A stretch of 64,000 bases of DNA from Anthopleura xanthogrammica. Its lineage: Eukaryota > Cnidaria > Anthozoa > Actiniaria > Actiniidae. This document shows positions 45,201 through 59,646 of the stretch, piece by piece. Numbering within the stretch: position 1 is the first letter of the stretch; each line of letters begins with the position of its first letter. The notes below the pieces were generated by a model. The model did no database searches, was not told where the DNA came from, and saw nothing but the letters and a program-made list of their open reading frames with translations. The stretch lies in the NCBI GenBank assembly GCA_964019055.1, contig OZ025213.1, positions 3,941,722 to 4,005,721 on the forward strand, read 5' to 3'. A program made the translations under genes and the position numbers.

Positions 45201-47617
45201 ATCCATATTTATTTAATAATTATTTGTTCTGTTTATTCTAGGGTGATACTACTATCTATGGCTTTGAAATTGGTACAGACGCTCCCCATTTGTTTGAAAT
45301 AAGCCACTACATGGCAGCACAACCCTTCCAGGTCAGTATGGGCCACCTTTTTAGAAGCTATTACCATGCTCAAAATTACACAAAATTATAGAAGAAATTA
45401 TGAGAGCGAGTTCCAAATATTTGGGTCCACTGTGAGAGCCGATAAACACTCAGATGATAGAATGGAATATCCTCTTGATATAAATATGTACTCAATTTCA
45501 CTTTGACAGGCCATTGGATTCCTTGACAAGAGAGTATGTGATGTGCGAGCAGTAGAAGTAGCACGAGCTGTGAAGCTAAGCAAGACTAATATTGAACAGA
45601 TCAAGTTCACTGTACCTCGTGTAAAGGTATTTCTTCATGAAAAAAGATGCACAGAGTCAATAAAATCAATCTTCCTTTGAAAATATACATGTAAGGTATA
45701 CTGGGCAGAAATAGGTAGCTACCATCTATATGTTGGACCCTCCAAATCGGGGGTTTGATGCAGGGCTAACAACCATGTCCAGTAAAAACAAAGCAGTTAC
45801 AGAAAGTAGAAACATTAAGTTGGTTAGACAATGCCTTATGTGGCTCCTGGTACAAATTAAGAGCAGGAAGTACGTACACTGGAGGCAAAGCTGGGGGGGG
45901 GGGGGGGGGGGGAAATAATAGTTAGAGGTTGAAAAGAAACAAAAATCATCAAGCTCCCGAGGCTGATAAAGTCAGGGCAAAGTTTGGCAGAGGGATCAAG
46001 AAAAACTGGAGAGCCCAAGGAAAAAACCCTAATTAAAGAAAAAGCCCAGCATACTCTACTAACATGTGATTCTGAGTAAAGTATATTTATTTACCATTTC
46101 AGCCAGAATATTTTCAAGATGACATTTTCCCTGACACTAGAGTCAAGTGGGAAGCAGCCCTCAGCTGCCAGGATTGGCTTGCTGGAAAAAATAAAAAACT
46201 CAAGAAGATGAGCCTAAGACCATCAGACATGAAACCATGTAAGAGTTGATGACCTGATCTAGTGGTGTGGATATTATTGCTCCCAGAACTTTATTTTACT
46301 CTGTAATATATTACTGACAGCGCTTCCCTACATTCACAAGATTGTGTGAAATCATGAAGAAAATTGGTGGACATCAGATAGAGCTTCCATGACCTTGTCA
46401 GAATACACAGTCATGGAAATGACTTAATTGATTGACATCCACCAAAACCTAATCTGTTGCAATATTGTATGGTGAAGTAGTTTATGCATTTCTCATCTTT
46501 TCATTCCTCCCTTTTTCCATTACTATATACTTCCCATAAATCATTCAGTCTCTTTATTTTAAAGTGAATGAATGACAAATTATCACAGTAATTTTAAGGT
46601 TTATGAAACTGTTTCTGATATGCTTCCATGGTTTTATTCAGAATCCCATTTCTCTTTGAATAAGAACATGGATCACTGGGTTTCTCTTTTGTTTATCTAT
46701 AGTGAGTGAAGTCCCGAAAGAAACCAATGTAGTCAAGAAGTATAATAGCAATAAAGAACTGGATGATTATAAATCAGATGAACAGAAAAAAGAAGAGGTA
46801 TTGTGCATATGGGGGGGGGGGAGTGGTCGACAAAATTTGGGGGTCACATTATTTTCAAAAGCTATATATGGGAGTTGGTACTAATAAATTGTATGCAGCT
46901 TTATAAGCGGTTAGTAATAAACTGGACAAAATATAGGGGGTGGGGGGTATTTTTTTGCCAACCAGGAAGTGGAGTTGTGTAATATTTGGAAAAGGCGTTG
47001 ACGAGTTATTTTACCGACCCCCCTTCATATACTTCTTAGCTTTCAGAACTCAGAAAAAGATATATTAATTAAATATCTGCCTGTACTACGTGACAAAATA
47101 TAGTTAAAAATAAGTGGTATGTTATTGTTCTATTTCATTATAATTATGGTGGCTTCTTTTCTTTTTCTCTACTTTCTTTCTCTCATTCTTTCTTTCATTT
47201 TTGTAAAGCTTGTGACAGCCATGGTAGACAAACTGGGTAACTATGAAGATGATCCTCTTCCTCAAGATATGATGGAAGGTGTTGATGACGATGAATGGGT
47301 AAGATGCCAGTGCTTATTTTGATCATTTGTCGTAATAATCAAAACTTGGTTTATTAACCATAATTATTAGGGACCACCATTATTTACAGGGGGGGGGGGG
47401 GGGGGCTAGTGCATTTTGATTTTCACTCGCACAATTTTTTTGTGACCCCTCCTCCCAAAGTGCCCTTTGTCTCTCTTAGCCCAGTGTCCTTTAATTTGTG
47501 GAGCCTAATAAATGCTGGCCCCCTTTCTTTTTGCACCAGCCCTCCCCCCACCCTTCCTTGCATATAATGACTGGTCCCTTATTGTTCGTTATCTCTTTGA
47601 TCTTTTAGGATGACTAA
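33294..47617 (+). CDS. CORO7: Coronin-7 (POD-1 type, two coronin units)
   Basis: 29 exons: 33294-33353, 33887-33986, 35028-35111, 35459-35529, 35916-35990, 36237-36278, 36358-36424, 36961-37037, 37238-37285, 37378-37464, 37561-37643, 38288-38342, 38698-38758, 39140-39285, 39814-39909, 40277-40390, 40759-41082, 41809-41917, 42098-42184, 42673-42815, 42979-43083, 43759-43847, 44490-44628, 45242-45331, 45510-45626, 46103-46238, 46703-46797, 47209-47298, 47609-47617. All phases agree; 932 aa, close to human CORO7. Each half has a coronin head (MNRFKTSKFHNATPKP; VSKFRHIHGTPLHKKNN), WD40 repeats (KLWELP, TVWDLEKG, KIRIFDPRA; IKLWDLEAEK, KIRIYDPRA) and the coronin extension (FHADLFPDT; FQDDIFPDT). 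A Pro/Lys-rich linker separates them. The tail ends QKKEE, LPQDMMEGVDDDEWDD, the acidic-Trp end of coronin-7. Family role: cytosol and trans-Golgi, F-actin regulation and export of vesicles. The boundary of exon 11 is amplified (see findings). Confidence 0.97.
34116..34497. mobile_element. hAT-like element in CORO7 intron 2
   Basis: Left end CAGGGGCGGATCCAGGA and right end TCCTGGATCCGCCCTTA are inverted, the common tip sequence of non-autonomous hAT elements. No transposase. A related element with GTGGCGGATTTAG / GATCCGCCCATG ends is at 63290-63480. Confidence 0.7.
37600..38190 (+). repeat. Tandem array of the exon 11-intron 11 boundary of CORO7
   Basis: The real junction (ATTCTAACACAGG then GTGAGTACC, donor at 37644) is followed by five further copies of the same junction with donors at 37755, 37867, 37973, 38078 and 38176. 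Spacing is 111, 112, 106, 105 and 98 bp, differing mainly in poly-G length. Each unit also contains GTCCAGGTGATGTACTTCAT and AAGGACTGTTTAGAGG. Confidence 0.95.
38925..39070 (+). repeat. Degenerate PEYPEKT/EPG-type interspersed repeat
   Basis: Conceptual translation shows GRKTREPGKNAL and later RPAGLEPGLH with stops, a recurrent pattern in marine invertebrate repeats. Related fragments lie at about 2885-2960 and 45975-46065. Non-coding remnant in a CORO7 intron. Confidence 0.4.
40082..40139. repeat. ATTC tetranucleotide microsatellite
   Basis: About 14 copies of CATT/ATTC in CORO7 intron 15. Confidence 0.9.
40515..40648. mobile_element. MITE with ATACTGTATTTCCTCATG ends
   Basis: Inverted ends of about 30 bp with few mismatches (ATACTGTATTTCCTCATGTA left; TACATGAGGAAATATGGTAT right), each followed inward by AAGGTGCGCC or its complement. 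It lies in CORO7 intron 16. Confidence 0.8.
42196..42389. mobile_element. MITE with about 48-bp inverted ends
   Basis: Left AGACCTTTTCTGCTTGGGTG...CAGACCACATGTC and right GACATGTGGTCTG...CACCCAAGGTAAAATGGTCT are inverted repeats. It starts only 12 bp after the donor of CORO7 exon 19. The inner motif ACATG-GGTCTGAAAT also appears in the element at 62542-62702. Confidence 0.8.
43208..43505. repeat. Two abutting palindromes in CORO7 intron 21
   Basis: Palindrome 1 has perfect 26-bp arms at 43208-43233 and 43324-43349 (ATTTTATCCCACACCATAG and complement). Palindrome 2 has arms of about 50 bp at 43352-43402 and 43453-43505 (TATACAATGGTTTCTCGTGG and complement). Only two bases separate them. Confidence 0.85.
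44106..44216. repeat. 8-bp microsatellite (GATCCTGC)n
   Basis: About 14 near-perfect copies in CORO7 intron 22. The unit is not a multiple of three, so it opens frames on both strands that are artefacts. Confidence 0.95.
44857..45078. mobile_element. MITE, TIR family CAGCTATTTCAAAAA (copy 2)
   Basis: Matches 179-469 in ends and interior, flanked by TA on both sides. It has a 2-bp insertion in the left end and lacks about 70 bp of copy 1. It lies in CORO7 intron 23. Confidence 0.8.
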
Positions 47618-49504
47618 GGCAGTGGAAAATGGTGCCAAATAGTACAGTTTTAATAGAAATACCAGAAAAGTCACTTTTTACTAGATGGGTGCAGCTGATG
47701 GAGTCATAAAATGAGATTATTTCATAGTTGTTTTTTTTTTGCTGTCATGAACGAGCCTAACCTTGGCTGACCTTTAGTCAAACCTTGGATGACTGCCAAA
47801 TAGTGAACGAAGTGGTTGACTTTTGTGTTTTTGGCTTTTCTGTTCTTGATTAAACATCCATTTTGCTAACTGCAAAACCATAAAATACACACACACTTCA
47901 GCCAGTATCCTTGGTATTACATGGATGACTAGCCCATTGAGTTTACGCTAGCGTCTACTTGAATGAAAGTTGTTGGGATATACTGGGACTTTTATTTCAA
48001 AAAATTTATAATAACCAGAAATTTACGCTTCAACAGCTTTATAAAATGGTGATTGATCAAGACTTGAAACAGGTCTATACAGTCACAAGGTTATAAGAAA
48101 TCCTCCATTCGTTGCATTAGGTCATACACAACATGCATAAAACAAAGTATCTGCATGTGCACAGTCAAAATTTCAAGTTTAGACTTTAGTCTGTTACCAG
48201 AGTGCTATAATTTTGAATTTGAATTCATTCATTCATGTAGTTACTTCATGTAAGGGCCAAGTTCTAGTTAGTATATGAGCTGATTTGAGAGAATAATGCC
48301 AAAGGTGTGAACTACCTATTACTACAACTTGGTTAATTATATGTAAGTCTTTGGTCTGACAACTCACTAAAGTAAAATATATTAATATTTGTAGATTGAA
48401 AATTATAGGTATTTTTATTAACTAAAAATACTGGAATTAAAGTGAATTATAATTATAATTTTATTGTAGTTATTATGAGTCTCTCTGAACAACAGAGTTT
48501 GTTTATAAGTACATCCATTCTAAATTCTGAGTCAAACTATGTGCCCATATTCTTTAACTGGCAACATACACTTTGCATGATCAGATGGTGATTGCATCAA
48601 TCTTTACTTTATCCAACTATTGGTGTGTACCAACCAGTAAAACCTCAGTTTTATCATCAGCTTGTTCCCTTATCATCCAAGCTCTGATATCTAGTGAATG
48701 CAATCAGTCATCGCAGACAGTACCTCCTCTGTGCCAGAGAACGCATCTGGGCAAAAAAAGATAAGTAAAGCAGCTGGGTGTCATCCACATAGCAATGAAC
48801 CTCTGGTAAATAATCCTTTAAAACCTTGAATAACTTGCTGGTGCATGTACAAAGAAAATAGAAGAAGTCCAAGGCTGGACCATTGAGGTACTCCATGGCG
48901 CAGGTCAAACTTGTCGGATAACTTTGAGGAATACACGCTGTGAACAATATTGGAAAGGTAGGAGTAAAACCACTCCAGGGCAGTTTTGGTAATGCAATTT
49001 CATCATTTGTATCCAAAATAATTGTAGATTCTAATTTCCATTTTATAAAGGATAAAAACTTCCTTGCTGTTTAGGGTGCAGTTGGTTATAAAGCACTTGG
49101 AAAGAACACTCGAGAAGTGTTGTAGAGAAGCACTGCTACATGTCATGCTTCTCCTTTAGAACATTTCTCTCATTTCTTTTTATTCTGAGCATGCTTTATA
49201 ACTGTACACCTTTTTTTAAAAAAAAACCAGTGCTTAAAATAACATCTGGTCATTTGGACAAAGTCCGGCCAGAATTAGAACTTGTCCAGTCAAATCTTTG
49301 CCTTGCTGTTCATTTTGACCAGTAACATTGAGCCAGAAATGAGGCATAAACTGACCAGTCATTCAATTGATTACAAAGTAAATATTGTCTTTTGAGGTTC
49401 ATATTATTGATTACTGATTATCGTTTGAGGGTTAAGTAAAGTCATAAACATGAAATATAAGCCATCTACAGGTTCAGCAGATTTGATTTTATTCACAATA
49501 AATA
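47618..49504. other. Intergenic stretch between CORO7 and UFM1 (convergent 3' ends)
   Basis: Holds the CORO7 3' UTR without a clear AATAAA, a degraded LINE reverse transcriptase (48740-49005), a repeat shared with 14740-15010 (49011-49205), and AATAAA of UFM1 on the minus strand at 49493-49488. No other gene seen. Confidence 0.6.
48740..49005 (-). pseudogene. Non-LTR retrotransposon reverse transcriptase remnant
   Basis: On the minus strand one frame gives DLRHGVPQWSSLGLLLFSLY, the degenerate GVPQG..LGPLLF motif of LINE reverse transcriptases. A shifted frame then gives CYVDDTQLLYLSF, the YxDD catalytic motif. The frame change between the two and the absence of flanking domains show a dead fragment. 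Clade not determined. Confidence 0.85.
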
Positions 49505-51552
<2,048 letters not shown>

Positions 51553-52656
51553 TCTTGGTTGTTGATGATTCGATCAATGTCGATTTCAAAGAGACTGAGA
51601 ATCCACGGAAGCACAGCTGTTGAAAGGAGTGGGGACTAAGAGCCAATTACGTCACTTCCGCCGAGATCCTGCATTTATTTTTTCCTCATTCCTTTATAAG
51701 TTATTTTCTTCTTTTCCTTAAGTGTGTTTTTTTTTTCATTTTTTTTTTCCTCGAAGAGATTTAGCACAATGAGAGAGGGAGAGAAAGAGAGAAGAAGAAA
51801 AAGAAGAAGAGAAATTTAAATACATAAATTTGTTAAGTTTGTACGTGACATTTACCATACCATATTACAAAATGAAAAAAATTGTTTGTTTTTTCATCAT
51901 TTTCGAAATGTTTTCATTCAAGATTAATTACGATTCAGCACGACATTCACTGGCCACCATCGATCAATCCTCTATTTTTTTGTGTTTATCTCTACAAAAA
52001 ATTATAAAATAATGAAATCAAATTGATGCTAATGTGTTATTTAGACGTTCAATAGACCATTGTTTTCTTTTTCTTTTAGGTTTGACATAGAAAATGCGCG
52101 TCCATTAGTGTCGATTATTGTCAATCTATGATACAAGACAAAGAAAAAGACCACGCGGGTCGATGAATCGAAAGATTTCAATAAACCGCTATTACTTCAG
52201 TTCATGGAGTCCTCAATAAACATCAAACCAAATCTTTTGATTTGCGTCTTGTGGCCTGATTTTGCTTCAATTCTATTTCAGGTAATCAATTGCTGTATTT
52301 GCTGATTGGCTTAGGGTTTTATTGCACGGGGTCACGTGACCGAGAAAGGCGTTCGAATAATGTGAAAGACTACCAAAGTCAACCATGGCGGTGCAGTCGG
52401 TCGGCCATTCATCGAATCCCTCGAAAAAATAACAGGGGAAAAAACACTACCTTGCAGCACAAACACAGTGCCGTCGTTTGTCTGCCACTTTTTAGGACGT
52501 TACCTGGTTCGTTGACGCGAAGAAAGTCCATTCAAAGTTAGAGACCGAAAAGTGAAAGGTAGTGGTTGTTCATTTTCCATCCGCCTGGATCATTCAGGAA
52601 GCATAGTTTGACTCTTACTTTTGTATCAAAACACAAGTGAAGCCATTTTCGTCGAC
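51553..52656. promoter_or_regulatory. Divergent intergenic region between UFM1 and ADCY9-like gene
   Basis: About 1.1 kb separates the two start codons, so both promoters and 5' UTRs must lie here. A purine-rich GAGA/GAAGAAG tract is at about 51765-51815. GC content rises with GGGGTCACGTGACC-like sequence (a CACGTG E-box) at about 52328-52342, nearer the cyclase. No TATA box is convincing. A bidirectional promoter is possible but not shown. Confidence 0.4.
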
Positions 52657-55600
52657 ATGCCAAGTTCAGGAAGAAGCTCACGGTCGCCCAGTGTCGATCC
52701 TGAATCGATCAGTATGGAAATTAGAACTTCATTTGGGATGAAGAAAGAAAGATCTTTTTCTCAGGTTGACACTCGTCTCAAGAAAGGTTGCGTTCCCTTG
52801 TTCTTCGAGCGCGCCTCTTCAAATTGGTGGAATCCAAGATTTGACTCTGATGTATTGGAAAAAGAGTTCCAAAGATTTACTTTTAAGAATAACAGACGAC
52901 GTTTAATTCGAGCTTTGATGTACGTACTTGTTGCTGCGGTAACATGGGCGATCTTTTTCGGAATCACCCGCGAAGTCTACACACACTGGTGGAAAATCCT
53001 ACTTGGCTGCTTAGTTTTCGCCTTAGTTATCGTGGCTATTATGTTCTTTACCAAATTCAGTAAGTCATATAAGAAGTATGCTGCACATGTATCTTTTTTT
53101 GCGGCTATTTGTTTACTAGCAGCATCGCTGGCCACACTAAGTTTCAGTACGGAGTTTTCCAACACGGCTCGGTTCTGTGTTTGTACGTGCTTCATAATGG
53201 TCATTTACACGATGCTGCACACATTACGGCTGTACATCTGCATTTTTATCACCACAGTCTTCTCGGTTGCTCACGAAGTTCTCTACAAAGTTCTTTCCCA
53301 TGATGAGCATCGGTTGAAAGGTGAAAGTCAGGAAATCGCTAGCATCGTCTTTCTGCATGCCTGTATTCATTTGGTTGGGATCTCGATTTTCTTCATGGCT
53401 CAGGTGCGAGAACGCAGTACTTTTTGGAAAGTTGGTCAGAGTGTTGTAGCTCGCCGCGATCTTGAAATCGAAAAACATGTAAAAGAGCGAATGGTACGCT
53501 CTGTCATGCCAGAAAAAGTGGCCGATTCGCTCCTCAGCGTCGACGACGAGGATGAGAATATGAATATGAACATGAACAAAAGTAAGGACTCTGGGAATGG
53601 GAAACGAAAAAACAGGAAAGCAAAATTTGCATTTCGTCCGTTTCAAATGCATCGTATGGAGAATGTGAGTATTCTTTTTGCCGACATTGTGGGATTTACC
53701 AAAATGTCTTCGAACAAGTCTGCTGATCAGTTAGTTCGGCTATTAAATGACTTGTTTGGCAGGTTTGATCGATTAACTGAGATTAATAACTGTGAAAAGA
53801 TAAGCACCTTAGGGGATTGCTATTATTGTGTAGCAGGCTGTCCAAAAGAAACCAAGCGTCATGCAATCAACTGTGTGGAAATGGGGCTGGATATGCTGGA
53901 ACAAATTAAAGAGTTTGACAATGATACAAATAATGATGTAGATATGAGAGTGGGAGTGCACACAGGTACTGTCTTGTGTGGAATAGTTGGCACCAAGCGA
54001 TTCAAATTTGATGTGTGGTCAAATGATGTCACATTGGCTAATCGTATGGAGACTGCAGGTCTTCCAGGGAAGGTCCACATCACAGCGGATACCTTGGGTT
54101 TCTTGAATGATCTGTACATGGTTGAAGATGGACATGGGGAAGAAAGATATCCTGGGCTGAAAGGTATAACCACATATTTCATAAAAGGACGCAAGAATGG
54201 AGTACAGAAACCAGTCGAGCACTTAAACTCTAAGTCGATTAAAGCGTCACCCAGTACTTGTACGAATAGCAGTACAACTGCGACTTCAAGTCCAAGGCCT
54301 AAAAAGCACGTCAAAATATCTGAAGATGTCTCGACTTCTGAGCCTGCCTTCAGCTCTGATTCCAACATCTCCAACCCGGAAGAATCCGTATCAGAAAATG
54401 GGCCACGCAAGGGGAATCTCAAAACCCGTATTGATAAGATTGAGCAAGAATATTTGAATTCCGACCCTGGCGGGAAGACTGATGAAGAAGAAGAAGTTCG
54501 TCATAAGATGGTTGGAAAGGTTTTGGAGCGTGGAGCATCTCAACAGCAAATCCTTGGACTATCATTTCCTGAAGCTTTTACCAGAGAAACGCTGAGAACC
54601 TCCAATGATCAGCAGCTTGTTAGCCTGATGAGTGAACAAAGGTTAGGCAATGAGTACTTCCATGCTCCCGTTACGACATGCACACTGCAGTTTACTGATA
54701 AGACTCTGGAGAAACAGTATCAGAATGAAGGGCAAGATTCAACCCTCTTGAATCCATCAGTCACTACTTTTGCTTCTCCAAAAGTCAATTTCTTCACCGA
54801 TGTCCTCCTGTCAAATATAGTCTACTGTATAATAAGTATTTTATGCTTTGTACTATTCGCACCAATTCCACTGAGCAAGAAGATTCTGACGCCTTTGGCT
54901 TTGATAGTGGAAGTAACGCTCTTCCTTCTAAATTTCGCCAGAGCTTTCCCTCGGAGATTCCCTAAATGGTTCCATCCCTTAGTCATGTACACATCTGGTT
55001 GGTGTACAAGTCATTTAGTTGGTGCTCTCCTAATGTGTTTGCCAATAGCTACTGTGTTTTCAAATTTTATGGACTGTGATAAACTTATTGACAATAACAC
55101 AAGATATTTCTTCATGTATATTGTTGCTGTTGCTTTACTCCATTTTTGTAACTTCACACAGCTGATGTCATGGATGAAAACTGGCTTAGCCGGAGTGTTT
55201 TCTGCAACTTACATTGTTCTTTTACAATTTGACAATTTTTGTGCATTCAAGCCAATTCATTCTAGTAATAGTACTTTGACCTATAATACTACGAAGGGAC
55301 GCCAAATGGCAAATGAAGTGACAGTGGCTGTTATTCTTTTGTGGGTGTTAGTTGCACTTCTAAATCGCCAGCTAGAGATAGGTGTACGAAGGAATTTTAG
55401 TGGGGATGCCGAGGCAGCAAAAGACAAAAAGAGATCCCAAATCCACAAGCAACAAGTAGATTGGCTTCTTTTTAGTCTTTTCCCTAAGCACGTCACTGAA
55501 GCTTTGAAAGTTTCTGACCATTATTCCAGAAACTACGATGAAATTGGAGTGATGTTTGCTTCTATTGTTAATTTTGCTGACTTTTATGAAGAAAACTTTG

Positions 55601-58115
55601 AAGGTGGAAAGGAGTGTATCAGAGTCCTGAATGAGCTGGTGGGGGACTTTGATGAACTTTTAGACAGTTTCGAATTTCATGAGGTTGAGAAAATCAAAAC
55701 TGTAAATGGATCCACATTCATGGCTGGTTCTGGACTGAATTCTGAAGCTTGCTTGTGTAAGGAGACAAGTCCACACCAACACCTGAAGCAGCTTATTGAA
55801 TTTGGGTTAGAGATGATGAATGTAGTTCACAGATTCAATGAACATATGCTGGGATTCCAGTTTGTGCTTCGCATCGGCTATAACACAGGACCAGTTACTG
55901 CAGGAGTAATTGGAACAACCAAGCTTCTATACGATATCTGGGGGGACACAGTGAACCTCGCTAGTCGCATGGATACAACTGGAGTTCCCTTTAAAATCCA
56001 GGTCAGTGAGGCCACCAAGGACAAATTGAGTGAGTTCTTCACTTTCTCATTTCGTGGAACCATTCCAGTCAAGGGGAAGGGATTTGTCACGACATATTTG
56101 CTGGAAGGAAGAAAAGAGGTATGATAATAATTTCATGATATAATTTATATATATATTACTACTATCACAGACCCTCTTTTTCTTCATTTTTCTTGAATGT
56201 ATTTTTTAAGTTTTTAAATTTAAGGTATCAGTAGGGGATTTAGACTCTATATGCGCTACCTCAAATTTTTTTTGCGGACTTTCCAATCTATCTATTTAGG
56301 ATTGTCTGTTTTGGCGAAAACATTATTGGGTTCAAAGTGACATTCTATTGCACTTCATTTGACAACTTCCTGCAGGATTAGAATTTCCGCTATGTCAATC
56401 ATAAACGCATTAGCATACTCTGTGGATAACAAGCTTCAAGATGCTGTCTCAGATTTTTGATATATTTTTTAGATCAAGCACAATTAAGCATTAAATCCAG
56501 ATGTTTGAGCTTTCGATGGTCATGATTGCAAAAACGACAATATCTTTTGAATAAAGAAAAATTTCAAACACCTTTTTTTAGATAGCGTGGTGATTTATCA
56601 TAATCCAAAGTTTCAATGTGATCCGATGTAATCCCAATGAGCTAAAACGTTTTAAAGAAGTTATTTTGGTGACTCCAAAACTTTGGAGAAACCTAATAAC
56701 TTTTTTTGGTGCAAAGTGAAATTTCGAAATTGATTTTTGAAAACTATGTTTATTTAACTTTCAGAAAACTTATACTTTTACATAATAATATTGAAAAGGC
56801 AGTGCAAAATTTGGCTTGTGCTTAAAGTGATCTTGAAGGTCTTGAAGGAAGATCCTGATACCTTAATTAGATTCAGTTTTAATACCAGTAAATCTAGGAA
56901 AAAAAATTCCTCTGTTTTTACTTGAATGAAATTTAAGCTACAGTATATCTTGTTCTGCTGTGCTGAACGTAGACTACTTTTAACTTTTTCCATCTAGGCT
57001 TTGTGTAGGTACATGTTCATTTACTAGTAAGCCGGAAAAATATTCATTATCTTTCTCCAACACTTTTGTGACTGTCAATCCTCTTGAGTGTATAAAAGGA
57101 GAGATTTTTGCTGCTAAATTATTTCAAATGATAATGAGACCTCAAAAAATTGTGTAAAGCTGCTCTTGAGGCCTTGCGATGATTATGCATGAGGAACTGA
57201 TATGTCATCTTCATATTGAAGTACTATGTGTCACTATCAATCCTCTTATATTGTAGTATCTTGTTATTCTAAAACCCAAATATATTTTTAAGAGGCATTC
57301 TTTCAAAATTTTTAAAAATAATTAGTAACCTTTTTTTTTAAAAAAAATCATTTGTTTATGAAGCTAGTAATAACACAATGTAAGTGGGTCCTTACTGAAT
57401 TTACACAAAAAATATTATTAAGGAACAATTTGTTGGTTAGTATCAGTTTATTCAGTAGGAAAAAAAGAATGTTCTCTTTTTTTAGCTTGGTGAGAATGTT
57501 TTCTATTTTAGCTGATGCCCTTGATCAGTCAATGGGCTTTGTTCCCATGCTAACCTGGCTTGGATTCCAAATTTCCAATGAAACGTTCGAATTCCCTACT
57601 ATCTTTGTCTTAAAGTGGATGCAATAACAAGTCAGGTCATACATGCATAGTCGCCACCTTTAACCTTGTTTAAACAATGAAATTCAGGCTAAGTGTACAT
57701 GGTACTTGAGAAATTTTTAACCGTACAAAAATTTGAACAATACATACCATTTTCATGGAATTAAGGCCCCAAATTTGCATGGTTAGGTGTTTGAATCTTT
57801 GTTAAGATAGCACAGTTCTGTGTAAACGGAATTCCTAAATGAACAACTTTTTGAATGGTTAAGAATTTGGCCTGTACCTCGTAAACCTGTTCTCATGTCC
57901 TCTCTTATCTTTTGAGGGAGGACATTGTCTGTAATGATGGTAGTGATAATAAAAGCTCAGACAAATATTATATTTCCAAATTACGCACACAGTAGCATAA
58001 TGGCGACTTCACTTGAATCTCTCTTATCTTCATGTTGGTTTTATTTCTTTTCCAGGATATAAAGGTTTCTCTTAATGACTTGAATCAGCAAGATTCAGAT
58101 GGTACAGTGATTTGA
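52657..58115 (+). CDS. ADCY9: Membrane adenylyl cyclase, type 9-like
   Basis: Two exons: 52657-56118 and 58056-58115; phase 0, 1173 aa. An in-frame TGA at 52609 makes ATG 52657 ([10 protein letters not shown]) the first start. The protein makes cAMP from ATP at the plasma membrane. Order: cytosolic N-terminus with the type 9-like [15 protein letters not shown]; six helices (about 84-260); C1 domain from about 333 with metal-binding Asp residues in FADIVGFT (about 342) and LGDCYY (about 386); a long Ser-rich C1b linker; six more helices (about 720-920) with N-glycosylation sites NSTL and NTTK; C2 from about 960 with FASIVNF, KIKT and [14 protein letters not shown], the adenine, transition-state and Asn/Arg elements. 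If the intron is retained the protein ends RKEV; spliced it ends with a 19-aa tail ([14 protein letters not shown]). AATAAA at 58824. Upstream neighbour UFM1 is divergent. Confidence 0.93.
56223..56402. repeat. Interspersed repeat, copy 2 (first copy at 9281-9520)
   Basis: Same ordered blocks as copy 1 (GCGCTACCTCAAATTT, GGGTTCAAAGTGACATTCTA, AGAATTTCCGCTATGTCAAT). It lies in the only intron of the cyclase gene. Confidence 0.7.
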
Positions 58116-58316
58116 AGCAGGCTTCCTATCAGCATAGTGTACTTGTCTTGTTTAACAAAGGCAAGCAAGATAAGTAACTCTACAATACAACATACTGTAC
58201 ACGTATATATACATCTGTGTTAGTGTATGGAGTGTGTGAATGTATACACACACAACTATTCAGTGCAAAAACTTCTACCTGGGCCATGTTTGTCAGCCAA
58301 TTATATGCATCAGTAT

Positions 58317-58635
58317 CAGAGGCATAGCCAGGAGGACCAGGGCCCTCCATCCTGTTGGTGTTTTTTTTAGCATGCTTGATAGCAAAAAGAGTAGCTTATC
58401 GTGAGAGACAGAGTATAAATTTTTTAAGTGTCACAATTTTTAAGTACAATATTTGCCATTTGAAAAAGGCAGCAAATGATTTAGACCCTTTTGCTTTGTA
58501 TGTCCATCGTCACACTGTAGAAACTGTCGTAGAAACCTAAACATGTAAGTAGTCACATGATAAGTTCACATGACTTATTGATGTTTTGAAAACAGGTTTT
58601 GGGCACCCAACGCAAAATCCTGGCTATGCCCCTCA
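58317..58635. mobile_element. hAT-like element
   Basis: Left CAGAGGCATAGCCAGGA and right TCCTGGCTATGCCCCTCAG are inverted, with hAT-style tips. The target duplication is not exact. It overlaps the presumed cyclase 3' UTR, upstream of the AATAAA at 58824. Confidence 0.65.
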
Positions 58636-59646
58636 GTGAGTATGCACCCAAAAAAGATCCAAATTTTGTTATAACTTTGGCCAATAGGATTCAACTGTTT
58701 CCTGAATCTGATTGGTCAACAAACTCAAGATTTGATGTATGAATTTGAACAGTGATTGGTTGAAAGTCTCTGGCCTGGTCAAAGTCCTTGCATTGTACTG
58801 TAAAAGGATTCAAATAGTAGAGTAATAAAAGTATATGCAAGTTTAATGTACAAATTATACTAAGAATTGTTGTTAGTATACTTACAGAACTTGTTTCAGG
58901 AATTAAGAAACAATAGGAAAAAAATTAAATTATTTTATGCAGTAAATAAAGTTCAACTGATAGTTTCTACATGATGAATTGAGTTCTGTAAGATACTACT
59001 CTTGTCTCTGAAATATAACCCAGAAATGTTTTGTTTTTTCATCTCATGTCTCAGGTTTTGGATGGTAATTTATCCAACCTTGCAATTTTTAGTGAGAGTT
59101 TTCCAAATTAATCTAGTTATATTCATGGTGTAAAGGAAAAAACAATATACAGCACTTCTCATTTATGCTCGTTAAATCATACAATTGCCATAAAGACGAA
59201 GTAGGCTTTGGTGGACGTCGATCAAGGCCCTTGAAAACTTTATGTTTTCTGACAATGTTATGGAACAATTTTGCTGGTGTCCATCGAAACCCTATTTTGT
59301 CGCAATGGCAAATTGTACGATTTTGATCGTGTTATTGGGGATAAATGTAATGGGTTACATTTCACTAAAGCACAGTAGTAAAAAAACTATAAGATATCAT
59401 TTTTGGAAAACTAAAAATAAGTGAATATGACTATATGATAATTAAAGCACTGAGATAAATAGTTATGCATTCTTGCAATGCTTTATCAGTGTTTTTTAAA
59501 ACCTAAAATATTAAAATAGTGCTCATCAAAATGAAGTTCCAATAGCAGGGAATATAATATAAAAAGAATAAGAATATTCCAATTAAGATTTGAATACAGT
59601 ATGTTGCACTCATGCATAAGATTATATCTGAATCAGTACTAACGTT

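Noticed and set aside
52621..52656. Extending the cyclase upstream to a TTG at 52621
   Set aside because: No ATG there; the first ATG after the in-frame TGA at 52609 is 52657, so that start was used.
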